A DNA stretch of 60,574 bases. Source: an uncultured cyanobacterium. Its GTDB lineage: Bacteria; Cyanobacteriota; Vampirovibrionia; Vampirovibrionales; JAGQHJ01. Positions 47,156 through 54,919 of the stretch are shown piece after piece. Numbering within the stretch: the stretch's first letter is position 1; each line of letters begins with the position of its first letter. The position numbers were made by a program, and so were the translations under genes. The stretch spans positions 1 to 60,574 of the forward strand of contig CALAJO010000092.1 in assembly GCA_937922745.1 (NCBI GenBank), written 5' to 3'. Under the pieces are notes generated by a model that was given only the letters and a program-made list of their open reading frames with translations, was not told the origin of the DNA and searched no databases.

Positions 47156-47377
47156 ATGAAGCATGACGAGCATCATGAACACCTGACAATCGGTGAGTTT
47201 TTTGAAGAGTACTGGGTGTTGCTGTTCTTCGGGACGTTTTTCCTGATGACCATGTTCTTGCCCCTGCTGTTTATGGACAACCGCAACTGGTTGTATTGGG
47301 GTATTGTTATTACGCTTGCGGTTGCAATGGGGCTTTTAACAATTCCCGCGTTTCTGGGAAAGAAACCCAAGCACTAA
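47156..47377 (+). CDS. Small two-helix membrane protein, 73 aa
   Basis: A 73-aa protein with a His/Glu-rich start (MKHDEHHEHLTIGEFFEEYW) and two helices (VLLFFGTFFLMTMFLPLLF; WGIVITLAVAMGLLTIPAFL). The His cluster could bind metal, which is a guess. It is the last gene of the respiratory cluster. No terminator hairpin follows before the rpsP promoter. Confidence 0.65.
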   Translation: MKHDEHHEHLTIGEFFEEYWVLLFFGTFFLMTMFLPLLFMDNRNWLYWGIVITLAVAMGLLTIPAFLGKKPKH

Positions 47378-47445
47378 CTTGTTGCAGGATTGTTGCCGAA
47401 TATGTGCCTTAAGTTGACTTTAAAGCGCAAATGACGGACACTTTC

Positions 47446-47474
47446 TTGAGTCGGTAATAGCTTTATGCTATAAA
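47446..47474 (+). promoter_or_regulatory. rpsP promoter
   Basis: TTGAGT (47446-47451), 17-base spacer, TATAAA (47469-47474) preceded by TGC (extended -10). The predicted start near 47481 leaves about 30 bases of leader with AGGAG. Confidence 0.75.
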
Positions 47475-47511
47475 CTTAACCACATATATAGATCAGGAGA
47501 ATAAAACAGGA

Positions 47512-47928
47512 ATGGTTAAAATCCGCTTGAAACGTTTAGGTCGTAAGAAACGCCCTTTTTATCGTATTGTTGTTATGGATGTACGTGACAGAAGAGAAGG
47601 CGCTGCTCTGGCAGAGATTGGGTTTTACAACCCCCTGTCCAAAGAGTTGAGACTGGACAAAGCTGAAGCGCAGAACTGGATTCAAAAAGGCGCTCAGGCG
47701 ACCGAAGCGGTTGCGCGGTTATTGAAGCAAGCTCCTGAAAATGCCGGCGAAGTGATTATTTTGGAGAAGGCGGCGAAGGAAAAGCTTTCCAAGAAAGCTC
47801 AAGCACGTAAGAAAGAAGAAGAGGAAAAGGCCAAGGCCGAAGCTGAGGCGAAAGCCGCTGCGGCTGCCGCTCCTGCCGAAGAGGCTCCTGCTGCCGAGGA
47901 AGCCGCACCGGTTGAAGAGACCGCTTAG
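47512..47928 (+). CDS. rpsP: 30S ribosomal protein S16 with Ala/Glu-rich tail
   Basis: S16 is an assembly protein of the small ribosomal subunit. Residues 1-80 are canonical (MVKIRLKRLGRKKRPFYRI, IGFYNPLSKELRLDKAEAQNW). Residues 85-138 are an added Lys/Glu/Ala-rich tail, longer than in most S16, probably helical then disordered. rpsP usually precedes rimM-trmD; here it is alone and is followed by a terminator. Confidence 0.97.
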   Translation: MVKIRLKRLGRKKRPFYRIVVMDVRDRREGAALAEIGFYNPLSKELRLDKAEAQNWIQKGAQATEAVARLLKQAPENAGEVIILEKAAKEKLSKKAQARKKEEEEKAKAEAEAKAAAAAAPAEEAPAAEEAAPVEETA

Positions 47929-47952
47929 TTTTCCCTTTATTTACTTAGAATT

Positions 47953-47985
47953 GAAAAAGCCAGTGAAACCGCTCACTGGCTTTTT
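47953..47985. terminator. Bidirectional terminator between rpsP and glycosyltransferase
   Basis: AAAAAGCCAGTGA (47954-47966), loop AACCGC, TCACTGGCTTTTT (47973-47985). A-run on one side and T-run on the other serve both convergent genes. Confidence 0.9.
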
Positions 47986-48010
47986 CTTTTGAAGTTTTGC
48001 GGTGATTTTC

Positions 48011-49270
48011 CTAGCTGGTAATCAACGAGGGGATATTGGGCATCGGGGCTCTGGTGCTGGAGAGGTAGAAGTCCGCAAGGCGGGGTAGGCATACCTGTAG
48101 GCTATAGTTGCTGACGATGGTTTCGCGGGCAGCCTTGCGAAGAGGGACATACTTCTCCTGGTTGTCCACAATTTCATTCATCTTCTCAACAATTTCATCA
48201 ACGTTATAGGGATCGAACAAGATGCCGTTCTCCCCATCCACGATGAGATCCCGTACCGGGGCGGAATTGGAGGCCAATACAAGGGTTTCTGTGGATAACG
48301 ATTGGAAAAGGCTCCAGGACAGGGTAAAGGGGATCGTCCAGTAGAAATGGCAATGGCTGATGCGGAACAGGTCGACCAGGGCCGGTTCCGAGATCCAGTG
48401 GAGGAAGTGGAAGCGGGACAGGTCGAAAGGATGCTGTTCAAGCACATGATCCTTGAAGGATTTGCCTTTTAAATGCATGGCTTCCGGGCCGTAGTGGGTT
48501 TGGTAATCCCCGGCGATAATGAAGTGGACGTCGTCCCGCATCTGGCTGAGCTTGTAAGCGGCATCCATAAACACGTCAAACCCGCGGAAGGATTCCAAGC
48601 CGCGTGCGGAGTAGGTAATGAGCTTGGCATCGGCGGGCCACGTTGGCTTCAGCTCGCTTTGGGAGGTTACTTCGCCCGGTTTGTACAGCTCGGTATTTAC
48701 CCCGTCAAACAAAACCGAAATCTTATCCTGGTAAGCGGTGGGGAACGTGGATTTTTGGTACGGGGTGGGAGAGTATCCCTTGGTGCAATACTCAAGCTCA
48801 ATCAGCTGTGTGGCGTTTCTCAGGGGAATCCGGAGGATGTTTTCCTTGGGAACCGGGAACTGGCGGCGGCTTAAGCTGGTCGGGTCAAACGGGTTGTAAA
48901 AAATCTCAAAATAGCCGATAGAAGGGATATTCGGATAAGCCACGTGCAACAGCATCAGGTTGCCAAAGCCAACGTGCCCGATAAAGGCATCCGGGGCCTC
49001 CATTTGTTCTTTTACCGCCTCGAATGCTTTGTAGACGCCGTACATCGAGCGCGCTTCCTGCTCAAAATAACGGGTAAAGAAATAGGGCGTTTCCGGCGTG
49101 TGCATCGTGTCCCGCTTATAAAAATAATGCTTGATGCCGGGATAAACGGGCTTGGCGATAAACTCGCTGAAAAAAGTAACGTCAACGTCACACTCTTCCA
49201 GCAAAAACTGGGTAATCGGGCCAAACTGGGCAGGATAATTCTGATGAAAGAAAACCAGGTGTTTTTTCAT
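48011..49270 (-). CDS. Family 4-type glycosyltransferase
   Basis: A 419-aa GT-B fold glycosyltransferase. The N-terminal domain opens KKHLVFFHQNYPAQFGPIT. The C-terminal half has LITYSARGLESFRGFDVFMDA, HFIIAGD, and the sugar-nucleotide region VRDLIVDGENGILFDP with the E-x7-E-like end. This form (HQNYPAQF, then SYYF-like and RGFD) is typical of a GT4 subgroup found beside polysaccharide genes. Start ATG 49270 follows GGAAGG by 7 bases; the frame from 49285 is longer but lacks this. Donor and acceptor are unknown. Confidence 0.9.
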   Translation of the reverse strand: MKKHLVFFHQNYPAQFGPITQFLLEECDVDVTFFSEFIAKPVYPGIKHYFYKRDTMHTPETPYFFTRYFEQEARSMYGVYKAFEAVKEQMEAPDAFIGHVGFGNLMLLHVAYPNIPSIGYFEIFYNPFDPTSLSRRQFPVPKENILRIPLRNATQLIELEYCTKGYSPTPYQKSTFPTAYQDKISVLFDGVNTELYKPGEVTSQSELKPTWPADAKLITYSARGLESFRGFDVFMDAAYKLSQMRDDVHFIIAGDYQTHYGPEAMHLKGKSFKDHVLEQHPFDLSRFHFLHWISEPALVDLFRISHCHFYWTIPFTLSWSLFQSLSTETLVLASNSAPVRDLIVDGENGILFDPYNVDEIVEKMNEIVDNQEKYVPLRKAARETIVSNYSLQVCLPRLADFYLSSTRAPMPNIPSLITS

Positions 49271-49452
49271 GGTGGCGCCTTCCAACCTCTCTATACGCTT
49301 AAAACTATTTTAGAGGGTATTGGCAAGAGTTGGAATCTATTGCCGTGGGATCCGTCTTTTTAAAGGACTTTTATCGGGAGTTATGGAGGGGATTCTATCC
49401 AGTGGAGAGATTTTATTTTATAGTCTCATCAAACGAAACGAGGATGGATGAG

Positions 49453-49896
49453 ATGACCTTTTTAAACCAGACCGCACCGGATTTTACTCTTCAGTCCAGC
49501 ACGGGCGAAAGAATCAGCCTGTCTGAATTAGCAGGGGATTATGTGGTTCTGGTTTTTTACCCCAAGAATGATACGCCGGTTTGTAACCGGCAACTGACCG
49601 ACTTCAGCGATGCCTTGGCCGATTTGAATGCCTTGGGATGTCGGGTTTTTGGGATTAACCCCGCCTCTGCCCAAAAGCACCAGGATTTTTGCGCGCGAAA
49701 AGCATTGCATTTCCCGTTACTCAGCGATCCAGGCGGGGAGGTTGCCAAGTTATACAAGGCGTACATGGGCTGGCTTCCCATTAACAAGCGGACTGTGGTG
49801 GTGATCGATCCATCACAAAAAATCTGCTTTTACGAGCGCGGCACACCCCGCCCGGAAAAAATCGCGAATTTAATCCAATCCCGTCAAAAAGTTTAA
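49453..49896 (+). CDS. Peroxiredoxin (Bcp/PrxQ-AhpC/TSA type)
   Basis: A 147-aa thiol peroxidase that reduces hydroperoxides. Its features are APDFTLQSSTGERISLSELAG, then YPKNDTPVCNRQLTDF with the peroxidatic Cys (TPVC, in place of the more usual TPGCT). FCARKALHFPLLSDPGGEVAKLY and RTVVVIDPSQKI complete the fold. There is a Cys in LGCRVFG and one in FCARKA that could resolve the sulfenate. I chose ATG 49453 since AGG stands 9 bases upstream and the family starts there; the frame from 49330 gives 41 implausible residues. Stop codons interlock with the convergent 110-aa gene. Confidence 0.9.
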   Translation: MTFLNQTAPDFTLQSSTGERISLSELAGDYVVLVFYPKNDTPVCNRQLTDFSDALADLNALGCRVFGINPASAQKHQDFCARKALHFPLLSDPGGEVAKLYKAYMGWLPINKRTVVVIDPSQKICFYERGTPRPEKIANLIQSRQKV

Positions 49897-50225
49897 GCCA
49901 TCCACTGCCGTGGGCGATTATCCTGGCGCTCTGCCGCCTGTTTGTGGTTGGCAGATGTTGTAACAGCCTGATAAACTCTGAAACGCCCGATGACGGAACT
50001 GACAAATGCGTTCCAATCCAGCTTTGGCTGCCGGGTGGATTGCTTTAAGCCTTCAAATAAGGGTAATGCCGCGGATACCGAGTTTAGCTTAGGCATATTC
50101 TGCGTCAACTGCCGATCAGGGTCACGAAAACGACGTTCGCCCTGATTGTTGGCCATTTGTGGCGTAAACCGCTTGATTAAATCGTGTTGCCTTACGGTTA
50201 AACTAACATTCGGAGCCCAAGCCAT
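49893..50225 (-). CDS. Orphan protein, 110 aa
   Basis: A small basic protein (MAWAPNVSLTVRQHDLIKRF ...) with Arg/Gln-rich stretches and one hydrophobic helix (WNAFVSSVIGRFRVYQAV). It has no signal peptide and no recognised family. Its stop TAA overlaps the stop of the peroxiredoxin by 4 bases (TTAA), which supports it as a real coding unit. Confidence 0.5.
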   Translation of the reverse strand: MAWAPNVSLTVRQHDLIKRFTPQMANNQGERRFRDPDRQLTQNMPKLNSVSAALPLFEGLKQSTRQPKLDWNAFVSSVIGRFRVYQAVTTSANHKQAAERQDNRPRQWMA

Positions 50226-50416
50226 CCCTAAAAACCCTTTGTCTGCCTACAGTCACTACAAAACATCAAGTAATTAGAAAAACTGTATCAAATTTTGCGC
50301 ATTCTGTAAATCAATATAAGCAATTCTTCATATTCTTCGGCATTTGTCGGCCAATGGGCAATCAGAAACCTTGAGCGGTGTTATACGATTAGCGTTTAAA
50401 AAGGAGAAATGAATCC

Positions 50417-50791
50417 ATGGATGCAGTCCGTTTTTCAGCGTATAAAGCAATTTCCGGTACCGGCCAGCAACTCAGAGACTTGCAAACCGCACTGAAAGGG
50501 AACAAAACTGTTAATGCACGGGTTTACCTGCCAGAACATCCTGTCTATGCTTACCCAGGGGAGCAGGATTCTCTGCAATATGGGGTTTTGGCAACACAGG
50601 AAAGTGTGGCGGAATTAGAAGGCGCTCAAGAGAACACATCCGCTTGGGGTGAGTTGATCCAGCGTCTGGCTGGTGTGATTCAGGCGAAAATTCTCAAAGA
50701 AGTGCCGCATGCCGAGAAGCTATTGCATGGCCTTCAACAAGGTATGCCCGATCGGGATGTATTTGATCTGGGCGGCTCCGAGTTTGCCTAA
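50417..50791 (+). CDS. Orphan protein with VRFS leader, 124 aa
   Basis: The product begins MDAVRFSAYKAISGTG, shows a short beta stretch (NARVYLPEHPVYAYPG) and ends in helices (WGELIQRLAGVIQAKILKEV). A strong AAAAAGGAG precedes the ATG. Its stop overlaps the stop of the convergent anti-sigma gene by 4 bases (CTAA). The V-R-F-S start recalls leaders of other orphans here. No family is recognised. Confidence 0.6.
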   Translation: MDAVRFSAYKAISGTGQQLRDLQTALKGNKTVNARVYLPEHPVYAYPGEQDSLQYGVLATQESVAELEGAQENTSAWGELIQRLAGVIQAKILKEVPHAEKLLHGLQQGMPDRDVFDLGGSEFA

Positions 50792-51552
50792 GGCATCCAA
50801 TCCGTTGATTCATCAAATGCAACGGATTCTTCAAGGCCAAGTTGCGGCTCGTGCCAAACGGCAATCATTTCCTGTTCGAGCTGCTGATTGGAAAACCCCG
50901 GCTGGGTCAGTTGCATCAGACTGGGCGCAGGCTGAGCAGACGCAATCTTTTGGACATGGGTTTTCCGGATTGACTGAACCGCAGGCTTAAGCACCATTGC
51001 GCTTTTTGCCGGATGACTCACCGAAATGGCAACCGGTTCTGGTTTAACACGTGTCAATGCATTCGTGAGTTCGGCAGTTTGTTTGTCGGGAGCCTTGCCA
51101 ATCTGCAAGTCTACAACGGGTTGTAAAGGCTGAAGGGGTTGTTCAACTTCTTGATCAGGCGCTTCCGCTTGGGCAACAACCTTGGGCTGCGGCGTGGTTT
51201 GCTGGCCAGGCTGCAACATCAGTAAGCTTCCGGTAAGCCCAACAAGGAGGATGGCTGCCGCCGCCTTAATGGGTAAGCGGATAATTTTGCGCCTAGTAAC
51301 CGGCAATGCCACCGAAAGAGGCTGGGGTTCAGCGGTAATGGCTTGCATAATGTTGTATTCAATCCGGGCAGGTGCCTCCTGTAGAGGCATATCTCCCAAA
51401 ACCCGGTCAAGTGATTGCAATTGTTCGAAGAAGTGCCTTAAGGCCGGGTTGTGTTGAAGTTCCGCCAAAAAAGCGTCGGCTTCCCTAACATCCAGGCGGC
51501 CATCGAAATAAGCATGGCATTGATCTATCCGGTTTTCCTTGGGGTCACTCAT
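50788..51552 (-). CDS. Anti-sigma factor for the adjacent ECF sigma
   Basis: A 254-aa single-pass membrane protein. Residues 1-75 are a helical cytoplasmic part (CHAYFDGRLDVREADAFLAELQHNP), similar in design to RsiW/RseA anti-sigma domains but lacking the zinc H-x3-C-x2-C motif. A membrane helix lies at about 92-112 (IKAAAAILLVGLTGSLLML). The remaining 140 residues are a Gln/Pro-rich periplasmic part. Its ATG overlaps the end of the sigma gene by 8 bases, the usual coupling of sigma and anti-sigma. Assignment rests on architecture and position. Confidence 0.8.
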   Translation of the reverse strand: MSDPKENRIDQCHAYFDGRLDVREADAFLAELQHNPALRHFFEQLQSLDRVLGDMPLQEAPARIEYNIMQAITAEPQPLSVALPVTRRKIIRLPIKAAAAILLVGLTGSLLMLQPGQQTTPQPKVVAQAEAPDQEVEQPLQPLQPVVDLQIGKAPDKQTAELTNALTRVKPEPVAISVSHPAKSAMVLKPAVQSIRKTHVQKIASAQPAPSLMQLTQPGFSNQQLEQEMIAVWHEPQLGLEESVAFDESTDWMP

Positions 51553-52147
51553 CCAACAATCCTCCGGGTTTGTCGAGTATTTTGATTAATGATTCACGGC
51601 CCCGTTTGAGCCAGGTTCTTACGGTGTTCAGCTTGGTGTCCATAATCGCGGCCACCTGCTCATAGGGCAGGTCGTAAACGTGTCTCAATATAAGGGCCTG
51701 GCGCACACTGGGAGCTAACTGGTTTAGCGCCTGTTGCATCTGGTGCCCGGTATGCTCGTCGGCAACCTGCTCCACGTCCGGCAAGGAGATGTCTGGCACG
51801 TTTTCCAGCAGATTGTTTTCGTGGGCCTGGTAGTCCAGCAGCAAGGGGAATTGAGCATTTTTCTTCAAGGCGGTTTTGCACACGTTGGTTGCAATGGCAA
51901 AAAGCCAGGCTTTGAAAGGCCGATTCCGGTCGAACTTGCCTAAAGCCCTGTAGGCGCGGATAAATGTTTCCTGGGTCAGATCCTCGGCCAGTTGGTAATC
52001 CTTGACCCATTGCAGAATGTAATTGTATACAAGCTGAAGGTAGCGCTTTACCAGCGTGTTGTACGCTTCCTTGTCCGCTTGATCCAGGCACAGCCCAATC
52101 AGGATGGCATCATCCTGTTCAGGCCGCGTCTGGAGCGATAATGTCAT
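51545..52147 (-). CDS. ECF sigma factor (sigma-E/W type)
   Basis: A 200-aa extracytoplasmic-function sigma factor with only regions 2 and 4. Region 2 runs from ALVKRY-like YNTLVKRYLQLVYNYI through LAEDLTQETFIRAYRAL and FDRNRPFKAWLFAIATNVC. Region 4 has LAPSVRQALILRHVYDLPYEQ and TVRTWLKRGRESL. It would drive a stress regulon when released from the adjacent membrane anti-sigma. It lies 23 bases downstream of the Spy-like gene on the same strand. Confidence 0.94.
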   Translation of the reverse strand: MTLSLQTRPEQDDAILIGLCLDQADKEAYNTLVKRYLQLVYNYILQWVKDYQLAEDLTQETFIRAYRALGKFDRNRPFKAWLFAIATNVCKTALKKNAQFPLLLDYQAHENNLLENVPDISLPDVEQVADEHTGHQMQQALNQLAPSVRQALILRHVYDLPYEQVAAIMDTKLNTVRTWLKRGRESLIKILDKPGGLLDE

Positions 52148-52170
52148 AATGCCCGTAACCCTTTGGTTTG

Positions 52171-52734
52171 TTACTGTCCATGTCCTTGCGGCCCTTGGTA
52201 ACCGCCCCCGTTATGACGCGGCCCGTTATGGCCACCACCAGACGGCTGGCCGCCTTGAGCGCCTCTTCCTTCGAAATCATCCTTCGGCGGACGTGGCATC
52301 ATACTCTGGAACTTCTGGAACTGTTCCGGCGTCAGGATGCTTTTCATGTCATACAGGTTGTTAATACGCTGTGCCATCATTTCCGCCTGCATGGCCGAAA
52401 TTTCGCGATGGAGCGCAAGGGCTTGTTCCCTGGAGCCGCTGCCGTTTTGCATCATTTGCATCAATTGTTGCCGTTTGGCTTGGAGCGCTTCATGGGTACT
52501 CTTGTGCTGTTCCCGTTTGTTTTGCATTAGCGTCTGCATTTTTTGCCGCTGCTGCGGCGTCAGGTTCAGTTGATCCATCATCTCTGTTTTGCGCTGTTCC
52601 CAGCCGCCTTTGTTTCCACCGGGATGTTGGCCCTGATAATGTTGTCCTTCGTGCTGGTGTGCAAATGCAGGGCCGGCGCTAACCAGACTCAGCGCCATCA
52701 ACCCGGCTGCAAAGTTCTTCAGGTTCAATGCCAT
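52171..52734 (-). CDS. Spy/CpxP-like periplasmic protein (LTxxQ)
   Basis: A 187-aa exported protein. The signal peptide (FAAGLMALSLVSAGPAFA) is followed by a His/Gly-rich segment (HQHEGQHYQGQHPGG) and a helical core with two LTxxQ motifs, LNLTPQQRQKMQTL and SILTPEQFQKFQSM. The tail is Gly/His/Gln-rich. This is the Spy/CpxP/ZraP family: periplasmic chaperones and metal sensors. The His-rich ends suggest metal binding. The gene leads the ECF sigma/anti-sigma operon, so it may sense the signal or be its main output. AAGGAG precedes ATG 52734. Confidence 0.88.
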   Translation of the reverse strand: MALNLKNFAAGLMALSLVSAGPAFAHQHEGQHYQGQHPGGNKGGWEQRKTEMMDQLNLTPQQRQKMQTLMQNKREQHKSTHEALQAKRQQLMQMMQNGSGSREQALALHREISAMQAEMMAQRINNLYDMKSILTPEQFQKFQSMMPRPPKDDFEGRGAQGGQPSGGGHNGPRHNGGGYQGPQGHGQ

Positions 52735-52774
52735 CAATCGCTACTCCTTGTGATTCTCACATCTTTTTCCACAT

Positions 52775-52800
52775 GACGATGGGAAATTAAATTTGTTTTC
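52775..52800 (-). promoter_or_regulatory. Candidate ECF-type promoter ahead of the Spy-like gene
   Basis: On the minus strand GAAAAC (52800-52795), 16 bases, CGTC (52778-52775). This resembles ECF promoters (GAAC-type -35, CGTC -10) and would make the operon self-activated. Confidence 0.35.
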
Positions 52801-52893
52801 GGCCACATGGCAATAAAGCCCACATTTTATATACTTGTGTGCTGCCCGATAAGTTTCAAATGGACTAGGTGGGTTAAATCGCTTTTGAGAGGC

Positions 52894-53583
52894 TTATTTC
52901 CCTGGTTTTATGACGGCAACGTGCAGCATTCGCCGATGCACAAAGCCGAGCTTCTCATAAACCCGGATGGCGCCGTGGTTGTGATGCCAGGCATGCAGAA
53001 AAGGCGTTTCACCCCGCGCCAGGATTTGGTTGGCAACCACGGTCATCAGTCGTTTTGCATATCCTTTGCCTTGGTAGTGAGGATGGGTGCAGACCGCGCT
53101 GATTTCCGTAAGGCCATCCAGGTGGAGCCGTTCTCCGGCCATTGCAACCAATTGCCCTGCTTGTCGAATGCCCACGTAGTAACCCAAGGTATGGGTCTTT
53201 TCCCTAAAGGGGCCCGGTTCCGTCAGACCGGTTAATTCCAGCATATCCGGAACATCGGCGTCTGTTAGTCCAACAATATCGGATGTTTCAACTGATGCTA
53301 AAGGTTTTTCCAGAACCATCTGCGTCAGCGGGCCGCCAAAGTCCTCTATCCAGCCCGGGGGAAGGGTTGGCGGCTCCTGTAGAAACAGCACCAGTTTTTC
53401 ATTTGGCTCGGCCAGTTTGGTCAATGCGTCATACGATTCCGCAGATTGGTCAACCATGCCGGACAGTGGCCCGATTGCCTTGGGGAAACGCTTGGCCCAT
53501 ACGTCTCCTTGGGCTAAATATTGCTGTTGCGTATTTAAAGCGGCCCAAATCGGATTATCAAGCGCGAGGTCAAAAGTATTCAT
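52894..53583 (-). CDS. GNAT family N-acetyltransferase
   Basis: A 229-aa acetyltransferase of the FR47-like branch. The acetyl-CoA site is visible in EISAVCTHPHYQGKGYAKRL (V-x-T-x-P-x-Y-Q-G-K-G-Y-A), followed by ANQILARGETPFLHAWHHN and the closing AIRVYEKLGFVHRR. The N-terminal 100 residues are the family's less conserved part. AAAAAGG precedes the ATG. A TATAAT with a flanking inverted repeat lies just upstream. The substrate is unknown. Confidence 0.92.
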   Translation of the reverse strand: MNTFDLALDNPIWAALNTQQQYLAQGDVWAKRFPKAIGPLSGMVDQSAESYDALTKLAEPNEKLVLFLQEPPTLPPGWIEDFGGPLTQMVLEKPLASVETSDIVGLTDADVPDMLELTGLTEPGPFREKTHTLGYYVGIRQAGQLVAMAGERLHLDGLTEISAVCTHPHYQGKGYAKRLMTVVANQILARGETPFLHAWHHNHGAIRVYEKLGFVHRRMLHVAVIKPGK

Positions 53584-53597
53584 GAGTGTGCCTTTTT

Positions 53598-53620
53598 ATT
53601 GCACACCATTATAATGCAAT
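53598..53620 (-). promoter_or_regulatory. -10 box inside an inverted repeat, GNAT gene
   Basis: ATTGCA (53598-53603) and TGCAAT (53615-53620) form an inverted repeat around TATAAT (minus strand, 53613-53608). A repressor site over the promoter is possible; arms are only 6 bases. Confidence 0.3.
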
Positions 53621-54033
53621 CCGGCTGGGGGATACATTCCGATTCTCCCAATCCGAACAAGGCATAAAAAGGCCCCGAGGAGTTTACAGTGGCCAAGTTT
53701 TTTACTCCTGGGGTTAGCCAGGTGGGTGTCCTTCGTGGCAAGTTTTCGTTTCCAACCAGAAGTGTTGGTATACGGCATCACCGCGAAAATTTTTTGGACT
53801 CCCTATTATAAAGGTACAGAGAAAAAACAATAGACCACATACCTCAGGGTTAAACCTATTATGGCATATGTGGTTTCAATTCTAAAGGCAGGGAAGAAAA
53901 AATCCGTCAGCCTTCGTAAATTTCAGGAGGACGCTTGTAGCGGCTGGTGCAAGTAAATCGGCCTGATGTTGAGGCAAAAGGCGCATTAATAGTACATAAA
54001 AACGGCTGAGTTGATGAAAAGCGTTAGAAACGA
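53621..54033. other. Intergenic region with no clear gene
   Basis: About 410 bases without a supported frame. An imperfect hairpin can form between ACCACATA (53834-53841) and TATGTGGT (53867-53874) with a 25-base loop and no T-run. No tRNA or strong promoter was seen. Confidence 0.5.
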
Positions 54034-54156
54034 CTATTGGATTTGCGAAATCACGTAAGATAAGATGACGCCCAGCGCAAAAACGCTCAGTGTAATCAGC
54101 GGGAAAGCAAAAAGCATCAACTTTTCCGGGTTACCTTTGTTGGGTTTGCTAGCCAT
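54034..54156 (-). CDS. Small membrane protein, 40 aa
   Basis: A 40-aa peptide with a polar start (MASKPNKGNPEKLM) and one membrane helix (FAFPLITLSVFALGVILSYVI). AAAGGAGG stands at a good distance from the ATG, which strongly supports translation. It lies alone, about 100 bases past the SPOR gene on the same strand. No family is recognised; it resembles small subunits of respiratory or secretion complexes only in size. Confidence 0.65.
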   Translation of the reverse strand: MASKPNKGNPEKLMLFAFPLITLSVFALGVILSYVISQIQ

Positions 54157-54264
54157 TCGTGTTGAATCCTCCTTTGAGCATTATTGTACAAGCCTCATGA
54201 AGGCGGGGCAATACAAAGCAGCTCCCAGGCAACATGGGCCGAAACGCGTTTAGAATAAAGAGCT

Positions 54265-54912
54265 TCAATCTACTTTAACAAAAACGTTTTGGCTGCGGAG
54301 CTTGTCGGCCATGGCCTTGGCATTGGCCCGATCCCCGAACACGCCAAACTGAAGAATGATTTCTCCCCGGTGCTGGCGAATATAAGGGCGCGCGGCCAGG
54401 TTCCTGTCTTGAAGTTGCTGGATGGCATGCTCTGCCGCGTTTTTAGAAGAAAATCCATCCAGGTAAACATAATGCAACGATGGCCCGGCATCAACGGCCT
54501 CGTTCGATCCGCCGTCTTCATTCTGGCGGGGGTCTGCCGGCACCGGAACCATGGGTTCGGTGGCCGGATCAACTTGTGGTTCCAGCGGAATCACATCCGT
54601 AATGGTTTCTTCCTGCTGTTGCGGCTCTTGGGCTTCTTGCCGCTTTTCTCTCGACTCTTCGGTTTTAGCGGCCTCCTTGGCCTGTTCCTCATCCGGTGTT
54701 TTGACGCGCGCAGCGGCCCCCGGTTTTTCTTCTTCCACATAATTGCTTTCGCTGGCCTGGAAGGCGTCAATGGGAGAAGGCGCCGTTTCCGGATTGCGCA
54801 CATCGAATGTGAAATCAAAATCCTTGATGAACAAGCCGTAGATGATCACCATAATGATGATGGAAACGGACATGGCCGAAAGGAACAGTAAAAACAGTTT
54901 GCGTTTGCCCAT
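54265..54912 (-). CDS. SPOR-domain membrane protein
   Basis: A 215-aa bitopic protein: membrane helix at residues 5-28 (LFLLFLSAMSVSIIIMVIIYG), an acidic Glu/Gln-rich linker of about 110 residues, and a C-terminal SPOR domain. The domain reads LHYVYLDGFSSKNAAEHAIQQL, then IILQFGVFGDRANAKAMADKL. SPOR domains bind denuded glycan strands at the division septum. It is the last gene of the glyS-PBP1A-DUF366-SPOR unit, 7 bases after DUF366, which fits a cell-wall role. Confidence 0.85.
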   Translation of the reverse strand: MGKRKLFLLFLSAMSVSIIIMVIIYGLFIKDFDFTFDVRNPETAPSPIDAFQASESNYVEEEKPGAAARVKTPDEEQAKEAAKTEESREKRQEAQEPQQQEETITDVIPLEPQVDPATEPMVPVPADPRQNEDGGSNEAVDAGPSLHYVYLDGFSSKNAAEHAIQQLQDRNLAARPYIRQHRGEIILQFGVFGDRANAKAMADKLRSQNVFVKVD

Positions 54913-54919
54913 AACTTTG

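Noticed and set aside
53834-53874. Terminator at ACCACATA/TATGTGGT
   Set aside because: The loop is 25 bases and there is no T-run on either side.
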